Shown here piece after piece: positions 43,295 through 52,895 of a stretch of 64,000 nt of DNA (position 1 is the stretch's first letter; the number at the start of each line of letters is the position of its first letter). The DNA is from Cyclobacterium jeungdonense (GTDB lineage: Bacteria; Bacteroidota; Bacteroidia; Cytophagales; Cyclobacteriaceae). The stretch is taken from contig NZ_WMCD01000003.1 of assembly GCF_010994275.1 (NCBI RefSeq), positions 186,001 through 250,000 on the forward strand. The letters are read 5' to 3'. A program made the position numbers and the translations under genes. The notes under the pieces are model-generated. The model worked only from the letters and a program-made list of their open reading frames with translations. It was not told the origin of the DNA and ran no database searches.

Positions 43295-44998
43295 ATGAAA
43301 ACCTTTTTTCAAACTACACCTAACCTTGCCACCTTCATTATCGGAATGGGGGTATTTTTTGTTATTGGTCAAGTTATCGGTCAGGATTTTACCAGTGCCA
43401 GTAATGGTAAATGGAATGCAAATACTACCTGGAGCAGCGTTACTTCCTGCAAGGCCAATCAAAATATAAGCCAAGGGCATCCTCCCATATCAAAGGATTG
43501 GGGCTGTCCGGTAACCGTTTCGATTAATCATTATGTCGTTTTTGATGGAACTGCCCGGGGATTTGGGAGTGGAACGTTTTCCATGATTGAACTTGGGAGC
43601 CAGGGGAAGCTGGAATTTAAAGGTGACTTGATTATCGACGGAGGTGGTTCCGTTCCTGAGTTCATAATGGCACCGGGCTCGGAATTGGTGGTGACTGGCC
43701 GCTTTGCTATCGACCGTAAAGTCAGCATTGTAATACCGAATAGCGCCAAACTGACGGTAAAAGAGCTCGTTATCGGTGATAATCAACCCAACATTATCGT
43801 TGAGCAGGGAGGAATACTGGAAGTTTTGGAAGGCACTACGCTGAAAAGTAAGGCTACCTTGAATGTGAACGGTGATTTTGATACTAATGATCTGGAATTT
43901 ACCTCCGGAGGGACGGTTACTATCGGTTCTCAAAGTGGAAGGGCAGTGGTTAAAGGAGATTTATTCATTAATAATGGAGAATTAAATTTAGATGGAAAGG
44001 GGAGCATTCTGGTCGATGGGAAAACTTCTACCGGGAATAACGGGTCCATTAGTCTAAATGGTAGTTCGAACGGTAGGTTTACTGGAGATGTGACCATGGG
44101 CAACGGTGGATCCCTATTGGCGCGAAATAGTTCTGAATTTACTTTTGGAGGTAATTTGTCTCAAAGCGGTGGAGCCAAGATAGAACTAAAGAATTATGCC
44201 AAAGGATTTATTACAAACGACGTTACCATGACAAATGGCATCATAGACTTATCCAATAATACTGAGATTTTTGTCGGAGGTAAATTGAGTGCCTCAAATG
44301 GAGCTAGTCTCAACGGAAACAATAGTGCTGGCTTTTTTATCTGTGATTACCCTAATTCTACCAAAGAAGATACGTATCATGTGTCCCTCAAAAATACCTC
44401 CTTTTACGGAGCAGGTTGTTTCTCCCTTCCCGTGGTTTGGAAATCATTTACCGTAAGCCCTGGTGAAAATGTGCTAAATCAATTGGTTTGGGAGACTGCC
44501 AAAGAAATTGCCAGCAGCCACTATGAGATCGAACGATCGATAGGCGGGGTACAAAATTTTGAAACAATCGGAGAAGTCACCGCTTCTGGCTGGACCAATA
44601 CAGGTTCCCGATATACGTATCAGGATAGGGAAATAGCGGGGGTGCAGGGCATGGTTTATTACCGAATCAGACAGGTAGATTTCACTGAAAACAGTACGGT
44701 TAGCGAAGTGATATCTGTAAAAGTAGACAATCAAAGCCAGGATGAAATTCAATGGACGGCCTACCCTAATCCCAGCGACGGGTCAAATTTACAAGTAAAA
44801 GTGACCTCTGGTTTTGTATCCGGGCCGGTAAGTGCCCGCTTTTCACACGCAACCGCATCGGTTTCCTTTGAAGGAGAAGTCGGAATGGCCCTTGATCAGT
44901 GGCTGCAGCAAGTGATCCAGAAAGCGTCAAAAGGAGTCTGTGTATTGGAGCTGGTCTATGGGGAACAAGTTTACCGGGTAAAAATCCTAAAGGTATAA
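43295..44998 (+). CDS. Secreted T9SS-cargo beta-solenoid-like protein (first)
   Basis: 567 residues with an N-terminal signal (LATFIIGMGVFFVIGQVIG). The mature protein opens FTSASNGKWNANTTWSSVTS and has many short repeats of Gly/Asn-rich strands (FTGDVTMGNGGS, FTFGGNLSQSGG, FVGGKLSASNGAS), suggesting a beta-helix. Then come a fibronectin-like segment (SFTVSPGENVLNQLVWETAK) and a T9SS type A C-terminal domain with AYPNPSDGSNLQV. By family this predicts export by the type IX system and surface attachment or release. Function unknown; a paralog follows. Confidence 0.78.
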   Translation: MKTFFQTTPNLATFIIGMGVFFVIGQVIGQDFTSASNGKWNANTTWSSVTSCKANQNISQGHPPISKDWGCPVTVSINHYVVFDGTARGFGSGTFSMIELGSQGKLEFKGDLIIDGGGSVPEFIMAPGSELVVTGRFAIDRKVSIVIPNSAKLTVKELVIGDNQPNIIVEQGGILEVLEGTTLKSKATLNVNGDFDTNDLEFTSGGTVTIGSQSGRAVVKGDLFINNGELNLDGKGSILVDGKTSTGNNGSISLNGSSNGRFTGDVTMGNGGSLLARNSSEFTFGGNLSQSGGAKIELKNYAKGFITNDVTMTNGIIDLSNNTEIFVGGKLSASNGASLNGNNSAGFFICDYPNSTKEDTYHVSLKNTSFYGAGCFSLPVVWKSFTVSPGENVLNQLVWETAKEIASSHYEIERSIGGVQNFETIGEVTASGWTNTGSRYTYQDREIAGVQGMVYYRIRQVDFTENSTVSEVISVKVDNQSQDEIQWTAYPNPSDGSNLQVKVTSGFVSGPVSARFSHATASVSFEGEVGMALDQWLQQVIQKASKGVCVLELVYGEQVYRVKILKV

Positions 44999-45269
44999 AT
45001 GCAGTGATCTTTCCTGCCGCGTAGATTTATCTATATCAATTTTTTTTTAGCGCTTGTGTTATCAAAATTCATGTGGTTGGGTAGGATTGTGGAGGAGAAA
45101 ATTTTGTTTGAAACCAAGTGTTTAATTATAAGATTAATAAAATGGGATTCAAATCTATAAAAATGCATTTAAAGTTTGATATTGTTTGTAAAAGATAGGA
45201 ATATCCTTTACTTTCGTAAATATGTAATGCATATAAGTGTATTCGAAACCCTTCTTTCCAGCGATTTTC

Positions 45270-46736
45270 ATGCTCCGATATTTTCAGATTTTCACGGTTT
45301 TTTTAGGCATGCTTCTGTCTGGGATGCAGGTGCACGCACAGGTTTATGAATATACTCCTACTGCAGTCGGATGTTCGAAGACCTGGGCGGATGGGAATTG
45401 CTGGAATAAAACCCCTCTGAATGAGCCAATTAATTGCGCTGAAAGTGGAGACTGGCCACCTTTTGCCCCTACGGGATGCAATGTGGAGGTAATCATTAAC
45501 GATGATCTGGTAATTCCTGGAGAGGTTGAATTCGGTGGCAGTTTTGCGTCGCTAACTATAGGAAATGAAGCTGTAGTCACCTTTTCCGGTAATTTGTCCA
45601 TTGAAGGTCAGAAAAACATCTTATTTTACTTAGAGGGTGAATCCTTTATTAATGTAACCGGAGCCTTGACCATTTCGCAGGGAGGAACGTCGACTCCAAC
45701 CGTCCTGAATTTGGGAGGTGATGGCTTGGGTATGGTGACGGTGTCTTCCATAAATATTGAAAACAAGGCTGTGCTGGAGGTGTTGGAAGGGGGAGCCATT
45801 ACCAGCGAAGGGCCAACGGAGTACTCGGGGAATTCCTCCAAAATCAATGTTACCGGTTTTTTTCGGACCCAGAGTTTATTAGTTACCGGAGGAAGAGAAC
45901 ATCAATTTAATACCTACGGAGATTCACAGGTAGTGATTGACTTTGATATTGACATTCGGGGGGATACCGGAATAACCATTGGTGGTACAAGTGAGGTCTA
46001 CGTAGGCAGGGATGTACTCGTAGATGGAAGTGCAACGATTATTGCAGATGACAATTCCAAAATATTTGTGTGCGGGGCTTTCCCTCCCCCTGAAGAAGGA
46101 GGAAGAGCTCAAGAAATTGAGGAAGGGAAGTTTTTTCCCTGTGGGGTACTTCCGGTTGAACTGCTGGATCAGAAGGTTGAGTACCACAACGAGCTCAGGA
46201 AGGTAAAATTTACCTGGGCCACAGGTAAGGAAATGGATCTTCGTTATTTTACTGTGGAAAGGGCAGTAGGTACTCCTGATTTGTTCGAGCCTCTCACCCA
46301 TATCAATGGAGCTGGTAGCAGTACGGAAATAGGTAGCTATGAATGGTGGGATACAAATTTACCGCTTTATAAATCCAGGGTATACTATCGCCTGGTGCAG
46401 GTAGATGTTAATGGCGATGAAAAATTCATCGGAGAAGTATTGGCCCTGGATATTCCTGCAACCGATTTTGAATCCTCCGGATGGATGTTTTTTCCCAACC
46501 CCAATTGGGGAGGTGAAGCAACGATTTCTATTTTGAATCAGGAAAAGTACAATGGTGAGCTCATTGATTTAGCTGTATATGGTTCCTTTGGGGAAGCGGT
46601 GTCGCTAAAAAACAAAGACCTGGAAAGCCTGAACCGTGAGCTGCCAGGTAAAATAAAGCCCCTTCCAACGGGAGTGTACTTTTTTCATGTACGATGGGGA
46701 AATCAAAGGCAAATCCTGAAAGTTCTAAAAAGATAA
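45270..46736 (+). CDS. Secreted T9SS-cargo beta-solenoid-like protein (second)
   Basis: 488 residues from ATG 45270 (MLRYFQIFTVFLGMLLSGMQ), preferred over GTG 45237 because it gives a normal signal peptide. The order of parts repeats the upstream gene: a W-containing opening (KTWADGNCWNK), Gly/Asn-rich strand repeats (LTIGNEAVVTFSGNLSIEG, ISQGGTSTPTVLNLGG), a cysteine followed by LPVELLDQKVEYHN, and a T9SS type A domain with FFPNPNWGGEATISI and LPTGVYFFHVRWG. A tandem paralog of moderate divergence, 271 bp downstream of the first copy. Role unknown; adhesin-like function is only a guess. Confidence 0.78.
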   Translation: MLRYFQIFTVFLGMLLSGMQVHAQVYEYTPTAVGCSKTWADGNCWNKTPLNEPINCAESGDWPPFAPTGCNVEVIINDDLVIPGEVEFGGSFASLTIGNEAVVTFSGNLSIEGQKNILFYLEGESFINVTGALTISQGGTSTPTVLNLGGDGLGMVTVSSINIENKAVLEVLEGGAITSEGPTEYSGNSSKINVTGFFRTQSLLVTGGREHQFNTYGDSQVVIDFDIDIRGDTGITIGGTSEVYVGRDVLVDGSATIIADDNSKIFVCGAFPPPEEGGRAQEIEEGKFFPCGVLPVELLDQKVEYHNELRKVKFTWATGKEMDLRYFTVERAVGTPDLFEPLTHINGAGSSTEIGSYEWWDTNLPLYKSRVYYRLVQVDVNGDEKFIGEVLALDIPATDFESSGWMFFPNPNWGGEATISILNQEKYNGELIDLAVYGSFGEAVSLKNKDLESLNRELPGKIKPLPTGVYFFHVRWGNQRQILKVLKR

Positions 46737-46832
46737 GCATTGCCGGTAGATTACGGGTAGAGAGTTGACTGGGTTTTGAATTTGTAGTAAATTCAAGGTT
46801 CAGTTTCTTTTTCTACCTCACCTGATTGGACC

Positions 46833-48962
46833 ATGCAACCACTGGAAGTTTTAAAACATTTTTATGGATATTCTTCCTTCCGCGGGAGGCAGGAAGCGAT
46901 TATTGAGCAGGTTCTAGAGAAAAAAGATTGCATCGCCCTTATGCCTACCGGGGCAGGAAAATCGGTCTGTTACCAGGTCCCGGCCATGATATTTCCCGGT
47001 CTCACGCTGGTGGTATCCCCTTTGATTGCATTGATGAAAGATCAGGTGGACGCCATGAATACCCAGGGGATTCCTGCTGCGTTTTTGAATTCTACCCAGG
47101 ATATTGCCGAGCAGCGGTATATTTCGGAGGAGGTACGTAATGGAAGGATTAAATTGCTTTATGTTGCTCCGGAGAGACTATTTGGGGGAACTTACCCACT
47201 CCTGGATTTATTGAGAAAAATCGATCTTTCTTTAGTGGCGGTGGATGAGGCTCACTGTGTTTCCCAATGGGGTCATGATTTCCGGCCGGAATACCTGAAA
47301 TTGGGTGAACTTCGGCGTATTTTCCCCAAAACAACATTTTTGGCGCTAACGGCCACAGCAGACAAGCAGACCAGGAAAGATATCGCCGCCCGTTTACAAC
47401 TAAAGGATCCTCAATGGTTCATTGCCTCCTTTGACCGGCCTAATATTACTTACCGGGTCGGTCTTCGATCGGATGCATTCGGGAAACTGATGGATTTTCT
47501 TTCCCTACACCCTAAAGACTCGGGTATCGTGTATTGTTTGTCGCGAAAATCGGTAGAGGAAACTGCGGAAAGATTGACCATCAATGGCTACCCGGCAATT
47601 CCCTACCATGCAGGTTTGGATAAAGAAACCCGCCAATCCAATCAGGAGCGATTTATTCGGGATGATGTGCGGATAATCGTGGCAACCGTCGCTTTTGGAA
47701 TGGGAATAGACAAATCAAATGTCCGTTTTGTGGTGCATACCAACATGCCCCAAAATATTGAAAGTTATTATCAGGAAACAGGACGTGCCGGCAGGGATGG
47801 TCTGCCTGGAGAAGCCTTGCTGTTCTACAGCTTTGGGGATAGCATCACCCTCTCCCGGATGCTGGAAAAGGCAGAAGATCCAGTGTATGTCCGGCATATG
47901 AAGGCCAAGTTGGAAACGATGGTGCGGTTCTGCCAAACCAGGGAGTGCCGAAGGAAATATTTACTTCGTTATTTTGGAGAAGAGTACCCGGAGGAATGTG
48001 GGAACTGCGATACCTGCCTCCAAAACGAAAAAAAGGAAGACATGACCATTTTTTCTCAAATGATGCTTTCAGCCGTCGTAAGACTGGAGCAGCAATTTGG
48101 ACTGGGACATGTCATTTTGGTCTTGAGGGGCTCTCAATCCGCAAAAATTTCTGACTGGCAAAGAGGGCTTTCAGTATTTGGTATTGGGAAGGATCGTTCC
48201 ACGGAGTTTTGGAAAATGTTGGGACACCAGTTGATCACCGAAGGGTATCTACATCAGGAGGATCCCTTGCGGCCGGTGGTAAAGCTTACGGATAAGGCTT
48301 GGAATAAATTAAAAGGAAAGGAAAAGATTTTCCTGTCCATGGAAAAGGAAGATTTCCGAAAGGGAATGGGGCAAGGAGAGAAGGACGAAAAGTTGCTTGA
48401 GAAGCTAAAAGTTTTGAGAACTGAGTTGGCCCGAGAGCAAGATGTTCCCCCTTACATCATTTTTTCTGATGCGACTTTGGTAGAAATGTCTGGCTATTTG
48501 CCGGAAAACGAGCAAGCGTTGCTTAAAATCAATGGAGTAGGTAATCTGAAATTGGAAAAATACGGTGCTTCATTTTTGAAGGTCATTCAACAATATCTTC
48601 TGGAAAACCCTACAATTTCCAGGAGTAAAGCCCCCCAGAAGAAGGAGAAAAAGGTGAAAAGCGGAATGACCTCTTCTATTAAAGAAACCCTGGATTTAGC
48701 TATGAAAGGCAACCCAATAGCTGAAATTGCCCGGGAGAGAGGGTTGGCACAGAGTACCATCGAAGGGCATTTACTGAGACTGCTGGAGTCTGGAGAAATG
48801 AAATCGGAAGCATTTTTATCAGAAAAGCAGATTTTGGAAATTCAAGCTGCCGCCTCCCATTTACAAACCAAATTCTTAAATCCACTAAAAGCCCACTTTG
48901 GGGAGACATACAGTTATTTTGAGCTCAAAGCGGGATTACTGGCTAAAAATAGGCAAGAATGA
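46833..48962 (+). CDS. recQ: ATP-dependent DNA helicase RecQ
   Basis: 709 residues. Helicase motifs in order: YSSFRGRQEAI (motif 0), LMPTGAGKSVCYQVP (I), VVDEAH-type box VAVDEAHCVSQWGHDF (II and aromatic loop), LALTATADKQT (III), IVYCLSRKSVE (IV), ATVAFGMGIDKSNVRFV (V) and QETGRAGRDGLPG (VI). The RecQ-Ct zinc cysteines are in ECGNCDTCLQ, then a winged helix, an HRDC domain (about 525-595) and a C-terminal helix-turn-helix segment AEIARERGLAQSTIEGH. It unwinds recombination intermediates. Monocistronic, housekeeping. Confidence 0.96.
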   Translation: MQPLEVLKHFYGYSSFRGRQEAIIEQVLEKKDCIALMPTGAGKSVCYQVPAMIFPGLTLVVSPLIALMKDQVDAMNTQGIPAAFLNSTQDIAEQRYISEEVRNGRIKLLYVAPERLFGGTYPLLDLLRKIDLSLVAVDEAHCVSQWGHDFRPEYLKLGELRRIFPKTTFLALTATADKQTRKDIAARLQLKDPQWFIASFDRPNITYRVGLRSDAFGKLMDFLSLHPKDSGIVYCLSRKSVEETAERLTINGYPAIPYHAGLDKETRQSNQERFIRDDVRIIVATVAFGMGIDKSNVRFVVHTNMPQNIESYYQETGRAGRDGLPGEALLFYSFGDSITLSRMLEKAEDPVYVRHMKAKLETMVRFCQTRECRRKYLLRYFGEEYPEECGNCDTCLQNEKKEDMTIFSQMMLSAVVRLEQQFGLGHVILVLRGSQSAKISDWQRGLSVFGIGKDRSTEFWKMLGHQLITEGYLHQEDPLRPVVKLTDKAWNKLKGKEKIFLSMEKEDFRKGMGQGEKDEKLLEKLKVLRTELAREQDVPPYIIFSDATLVEMSGYLPENEQALLKINGVGNLKLEKYGASFLKVIQQYLLENPTISRSKAPQKKEKKVKSGMTSSIKETLDLAMKGNPIAEIARERGLAQSTIEGHLLRLLESGEMKSEAFLSEKQILEIQAAASHLQTKFLNPLKAHFGETYSYFELKAGLLAKNRQE

Positions 48963-49136
48963 CGTCCTAATCCCATATTTCCGGTTTTTTGAAATTTCCT
49001 ACTGATTGGTTGTGTGATAGTCTGGGATTTTCCACAACCTATTGTCAGCCATGTGTCAGGATTCCTATCAAGTGCCAGGAAGCGGTACAGGGACGGTTAG
49101 TCCGTTTAAAATCAATAGGAAATAGGGAAAATGCAA

Positions 49137-49163
49137 AAAAAATACCCCAATCGGGGTATTTTA
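49137..49163. terminator. Terminator between recQ and the desaturase gene
   Basis: AAATACCCC pairs with GGGGTATTT around an AATC loop. The minus-strand read ends in eight Ts, so it terminates the desaturase transcript best and may also serve recQ. Nothing else was recognised in the 311 bp gap. Confidence 0.8.
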
Positions 49164-49273
49164 TGTTGAAGCCTCTTTATGTACCTTTGATATGGGTGAT
49201 TAAGCAACTTTTTTAACTTATATTTTGCAATTTACTTAAGGGGCATTTTAATTCTACTTTTTAGCCCTTTTTC

Positions 49274-50275
49274 TTATTTCTGCCAGGCCAAACTTATTTC
49301 ATCAGGGGTTTTCATCCTATCTGCCAGGCGAGAGTACCTTGCAGCCAAACCCGCCAGGTATTCCTGTGCTTTGGCGGCCACATCATTTAATCCTGTTACT
49401 TTTTCTACGTCCCAAAGTTTGACCAAGTGGTCGATAATGCGTGCATAATCCCAACCAGTATAAATACCTACCTTTTGGGTAATGGCTGAAAACTGGTCAA
49501 ATAGGGATGGATTTTTACCTCCTTCACCCATTAGAACTGCTGGCATGACAATTTGTTTACGCATCATTTTTTCAAATGCGAGCATGGCTCCGTTAGGATC
49601 AATCTGGAAAATTTCCGTCATAAAGCTTTTATAAGCCTTCTCATGCCTGGCTTCGTCTCCGGCAATCTGTTTGCATATTTTCCCTAACACTAAATCCCCT
49701 GCTTTGTCCGCCAGTTTACCTGTGTTGACGTGGGAGATTTTTGTTGCTCTTTCCTGGAAGGAGGTATAGATAATGGCCTGGTAGGGATCTTTTTCAGATC
49801 TGGGATCAAATCCGTTGTAGATTAACCGGTGAATGGTCTGCTCTACTTTCCTCATATCGGCACGACCGGAAAGGTAAAGGTATTTGTTCAACAAATCTCC
49901 GTGCCGGTTTTCTTCCGCTGTCCATGCTTTTGTCCATTTTACCCAGCCACGTTCACTCGTCAGGGAGCCCTCATCATTGATACCCTCCAGCATGTTGAAG
50001 TAGGTTTGATAGCTTGGAAGGGCTTCCTCTGTAATCATATTTCCGACAAGGGAAGTAATGATCGTATCAGGTATGCCAGCGGCCCTCTCCCGCAAGAGTT
50101 TCACCTGATCCAGGGCATCGGGCTGGGACATATCCGGAAGAAAATCGGTGGGCTGCCAACAATCGTCCGGATCCATTAGTGTGGTTCCGACGGTTTTGGT
50201 GACAAAATCATCTAGCTGACTAATAACTTCAGCATTTTTTTCAAGTTCGTAGTTGATATTTTCTGACTTATTCAT
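49274..50275 (-). CDS. Acyl-ACP desaturase-type diiron protein
   Basis: 333 residues. The ferritin-like diiron motifs are WTAEENRHGDLLNKYLYL (EENRHG) and AGDEARHEKAYKSFM (DEARHE), plus single Glu ligands in the first helices. The layout and length match stearoyl-ACP desaturase family (FA_desaturase_2) proteins, which insert a cis double bond in acyl-ACP using ferredoxin and O2. Plant enzymes prove the chemistry; bacterial members are mostly predicted. Monocistronic with its own terminator. Confidence 0.92.
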   Translation of the reverse strand: MNKSENINYELEKNAEVISQLDDFVTKTVGTTLMDPDDCWQPTDFLPDMSQPDALDQVKLLRERAAGIPDTIITSLVGNMITEEALPSYQTYFNMLEGINDEGSLTSERGWVKWTKAWTAEENRHGDLLNKYLYLSGRADMRKVEQTIHRLIYNGFDPRSEKDPYQAIIYTSFQERATKISHVNTGKLADKAGDLVLGKICKQIAGDEARHEKAYKSFMTEIFQIDPNGAMLAFEKMMRKQIVMPAVLMGEGGKNPSLFDQFSAITQKVGIYTGWDYARIIDHLVKLWDVEKVTGLNDVAAKAQEYLAGLAARYSRLADRMKTPDEISLAWQK

Positions 50276-50472
50276 AAACTATACGTTCGCTTTAGGATGT
50301 CAATTTGTTTTTTCGTCAAAAACAATAACACCTTATCTACTCTCCAATTTTACAACAATGACGATAGATAGATGGTAAAGGCTACTATTTTATAGCAACT
50401 TAACTTTCCATAACTAGTTAACGAAAACAGTGGAATATTCATTCATTCTTGAAAGAATATTCGATAAAATCG

Positions 50473-51372
50473 TTAGTAAGAAAGTTTGTAGGCTGCCACT
50501 TTATTTTTAAAGAAGGTAGGTACCAAAACGATATTTTCGTCAGGGATGAATCCGATATCTGCCGTATTGGATTCCTCTGCCGTGGTATCTAAAATTTTAG
50601 TAGCTTCACCGTTTTGGATAAGGAATATTTCCCCCCCCCATCTGCTGGCAATAAACGTGTTTTCATCGATCACGATCAATCCGTCTCCACCCGTCACTTC
50701 AGCATTGATAATTTCAAAACTTCCATCACTGCTATATTGTTTCAAACCTTCACTATCCAACCCATATACCGTTCCATCACTTCCTACCTGAAGTCCATTG
50801 ATGCTGTTTTGATCGGTGGCAAAGGTGTGGATGTTGCCTTCTTCCAGGTAGTGGATGGTATTGGTTCTCATGTCAGAAAAGTAGACCTTTTCGCCATCAC
50901 TGGCGGCGTCATTTAGAAAAACGGCATCTTCAATCTCAAAGGTTTGGTTTATTTCCCCGGTAGCGAGTTCTACCTCTACCAGGCGGTCGATATCGGTTAC
51001 GTAAAGAAAATCTCCCTTTACGACCATTCCTTTTGGAGCGTTCAGACCAGTAACCCAGTCTCTTTCCAGAATTTCTCCATCGATGCTTACTTTTGACAGG
51101 GAACCCACACCATCTTTTTCATCCGGTCCTCCCTCTATATTAGCTACGTAAAGAACGCCATCGCTTTCTTCGTAATGGACGGATTCGTTGGTAGTAAGGT
51201 CTTCGGATGTTTCCCAAAGTAATTCCATACTCGGCTCCTGTTGTGTATTTTCCGAAATGGTTGTTTCCTCACGCTCCTCGTTGGTGGAAGAGGGGCTGCA
51301 GCTAATCCCCAAAAACAGGAGAATGCCGAATGCATAAAGGGTAGGTGTACCGGGGTTTGTTGAATACTTCAT
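50473..51372 (-). CDS. SMP-30/NHL-like beta-propeller lipoprotein
   Basis: 299 residues, lipobox LGISC (Cys25), followed by a Glu/Thr-rich linker. Repeated propeller strands are visible: VLYVANIEGGPDEKDGVGSL, FLYVTDIDRLVEVELATGE, KVYFSDMRTNTIHYL, TVYGLDSEGLKQYS and TFIASRWGGEIFLI. Pipelines often call such proteins SMP-30/gluconolactonase-like or ATP-binding. No catalytic metal site can be assigned, so enzymatic activity is uncertain. Probably periplasmic, outer-membrane anchored, monocistronic, with a 165 bp divergent gap to the dipeptidase gene. Confidence 0.7.
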   Translation of the reverse strand: MKYSTNPGTPTLYAFGILLFLGISCSPSSTNEEREETTISENTQQEPSMELLWETSEDLTTNESVHYEESDGVLYVANIEGGPDEKDGVGSLSKVSIDGEILERDWVTGLNAPKGMVVKGDFLYVTDIDRLVEVELATGEINQTFEIEDAVFLNDAASDGEKVYFSDMRTNTIHYLEEGNIHTFATDQNSINGLQVGSDGTVYGLDSEGLKQYSSDGSFEIINAEVTGGDGLIVIDENTFIASRWGGEIFLIQNGEATKILDTTAEESNTADIGFIPDENIVLVPTFFKNKVAAYKLSY

Positions 51373-51537
51373 GGGTGTAGTATTTGGTTAAAGAACAAAT
51401 TTCGCTAATTTTTTCCTGAATACTTAATTTTCTTTGGAAAATGAATTTTTCAGCACAGTAGGTGAAAACTGAAAGATCTGTATATTTGATTCATAATTTA
51501 CACATAAGATAACCACTGACAACAAAAATTACAGAAA

Positions 51538-52794
51538 ATGAAAAAAAGTACACAGATTTTAATAGTCTTTTTGATCCTATTGGGCTTTTCTTGCGGTCCA
51601 GAGTCCAGTGAAACAATCGACTATACGGCTTTATCGGACGAAGAACGACTGACGATCGCCCAGGAATTAGCCCGAAATACCATTATGGTAGATGGGCATG
51701 TGGATTTGCCTTACCGCATGAAAGTGGGAGGATTTACACTTCAGCGGGAAATACTGGATGTTTCTGAAAGGACAGAGGGAGGCAATTTTGATTATCCCCG
51801 ATCCAAAGAGGGAGGGCTGGATGCGCCCTTTATGTCCATTTATATCCCTGCCCGATACCAGGAAATGGGAGGAGCTAAAGCATTGGCCGATTCCTTGATA
51901 TTGATGACCAAACGGTTGGCCGATACCTGGCCGGATAAATTTGGCATGGCGTATAGCCCGGAAGATATACAGGCAAATTTTGAAGCAGGAAAAATATCCC
52001 TCCCCATGGGTATGGAAAACGGAGCCCCAATTGGGGATGACCTGGATAATCTCGCTTACTTTCACGAGCGCGGTATCCGGTACATTACCCTAACTCATGG
52101 TAAAGATAACCTGATTGGTGATTCTTCCTATGACACTACCTACATCCATGGGGGGCTTAGCGAATTTGGTGTGGAAGTAGTTAAGGAAATGAACCGCCTG
52201 GGTATAATGGTTGATATTTCCCATGTATCAGATGATACCTTTTACGATGTAATGGAGGTTAGTCAGGTGCCGGTGATTGCTTCCCATTCCTCTGCACGGC
52301 ATTTTACCCCGGGATTCGAACGAAATATGGGGGATGAAATGATCCAACGGCTGGCGGAAAACGGTGGCGTGATCATGATCAATTTTGGAGGGAGTTTTGT
52401 TGATCAGGATTTTCGTGAAGGTAACGACGCGGTACGCGAGCATATCGTAAATTGGCTGGCTGAAAACCAACTAAGCCGAAACGATCCGGAAGCGCAGGAA
52501 TACATATCCGAATACGTCGCAGCGAATAACCCCTTTCCCTCCGTGCAAAAGGTGGCCGACCATTTTGATCACATCATGGCAATGGTAGGAATTGATCACC
52601 TGGGGTTTGGATCTGATTTTGACGGGGTGGGAGATACCTTGCCAACCGGACTAAAGGACGTATCCATGTATCCTAATTTGATAGCCGAATTATTGAAACG
52701 AGGGTATAGCAAGGAAGATATCGAAAAAGTTTGCTATAAAAATTTGTTCCGCGTTTGGCAAGCTGTAGAGGAATATGCCGCTAATGCCGGCTGA
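51538..52794 (+). CDS. Membrane dipeptidase, peptidase M19 family, lipoprotein
   Basis: 418 residues with lipobox GFSC (Cys19). M19 zinc-site motifs: MVDGHVDLPYRM (His54, Asp56), PMGMENGAPIGDD (bridging Glu region), DISHVSDDTFYDVM, VIASHSSARHF and GIDHLGFGSDFDGVGD (Asp). The renal-dipeptidase family cleaves dipeptides, including those with D-residues, so periplasmic peptide or cell-wall peptide turnover is likely. It stands alone and ends at a bidirectional hairpin shared with the TIM-barrel gene of the second carbohydrate locus. Confidence 0.92.
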   Translation: MKKSTQILIVFLILLGFSCGPESSETIDYTALSDEERLTIAQELARNTIMVDGHVDLPYRMKVGGFTLQREILDVSERTEGGNFDYPRSKEGGLDAPFMSIYIPARYQEMGGAKALADSLILMTKRLADTWPDKFGMAYSPEDIQANFEAGKISLPMGMENGAPIGDDLDNLAYFHERGIRYITLTHGKDNLIGDSSYDTTYIHGGLSEFGVEVVKEMNRLGIMVDISHVSDDTFYDVMEVSQVPVIASHSSARHFTPGFERNMGDEMIQRLAENGGVIMINFGGSFVDQDFREGNDAVREHIVNWLAENQLSRNDPEAQEYISEYVAANNPFPSVQKVADHFDHIMAMVGIDHLGFGSDFDGVGDTLPTGLKDVSMYPNLIAELLKRGYSKEDIEKVCYKNLFRVWQAVEEYAANAG

Positions 52795-52806
52795 TAGAAA
52801 ATGAAT

Positions 52807-52848
52807 AAGGGCCACCCGGATCATTCCGAAAGTGGCCCTTTGAATTTT
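52807..52848. terminator. Bidirectional terminator between dipeptidase and TIM-barrel genes
   Basis: AAGGGCCAC pairs perfectly with GTGGCCCTT around a 16-base loop, followed by a T-rich stretch on the plus strand. It closes both convergent transcripts. Confidence 0.8.
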
Positions 52849-52895
52849 TACTTGAAAGCAATAAGATCGTGCCGCTCGTGCAGAACGAATCAGAT

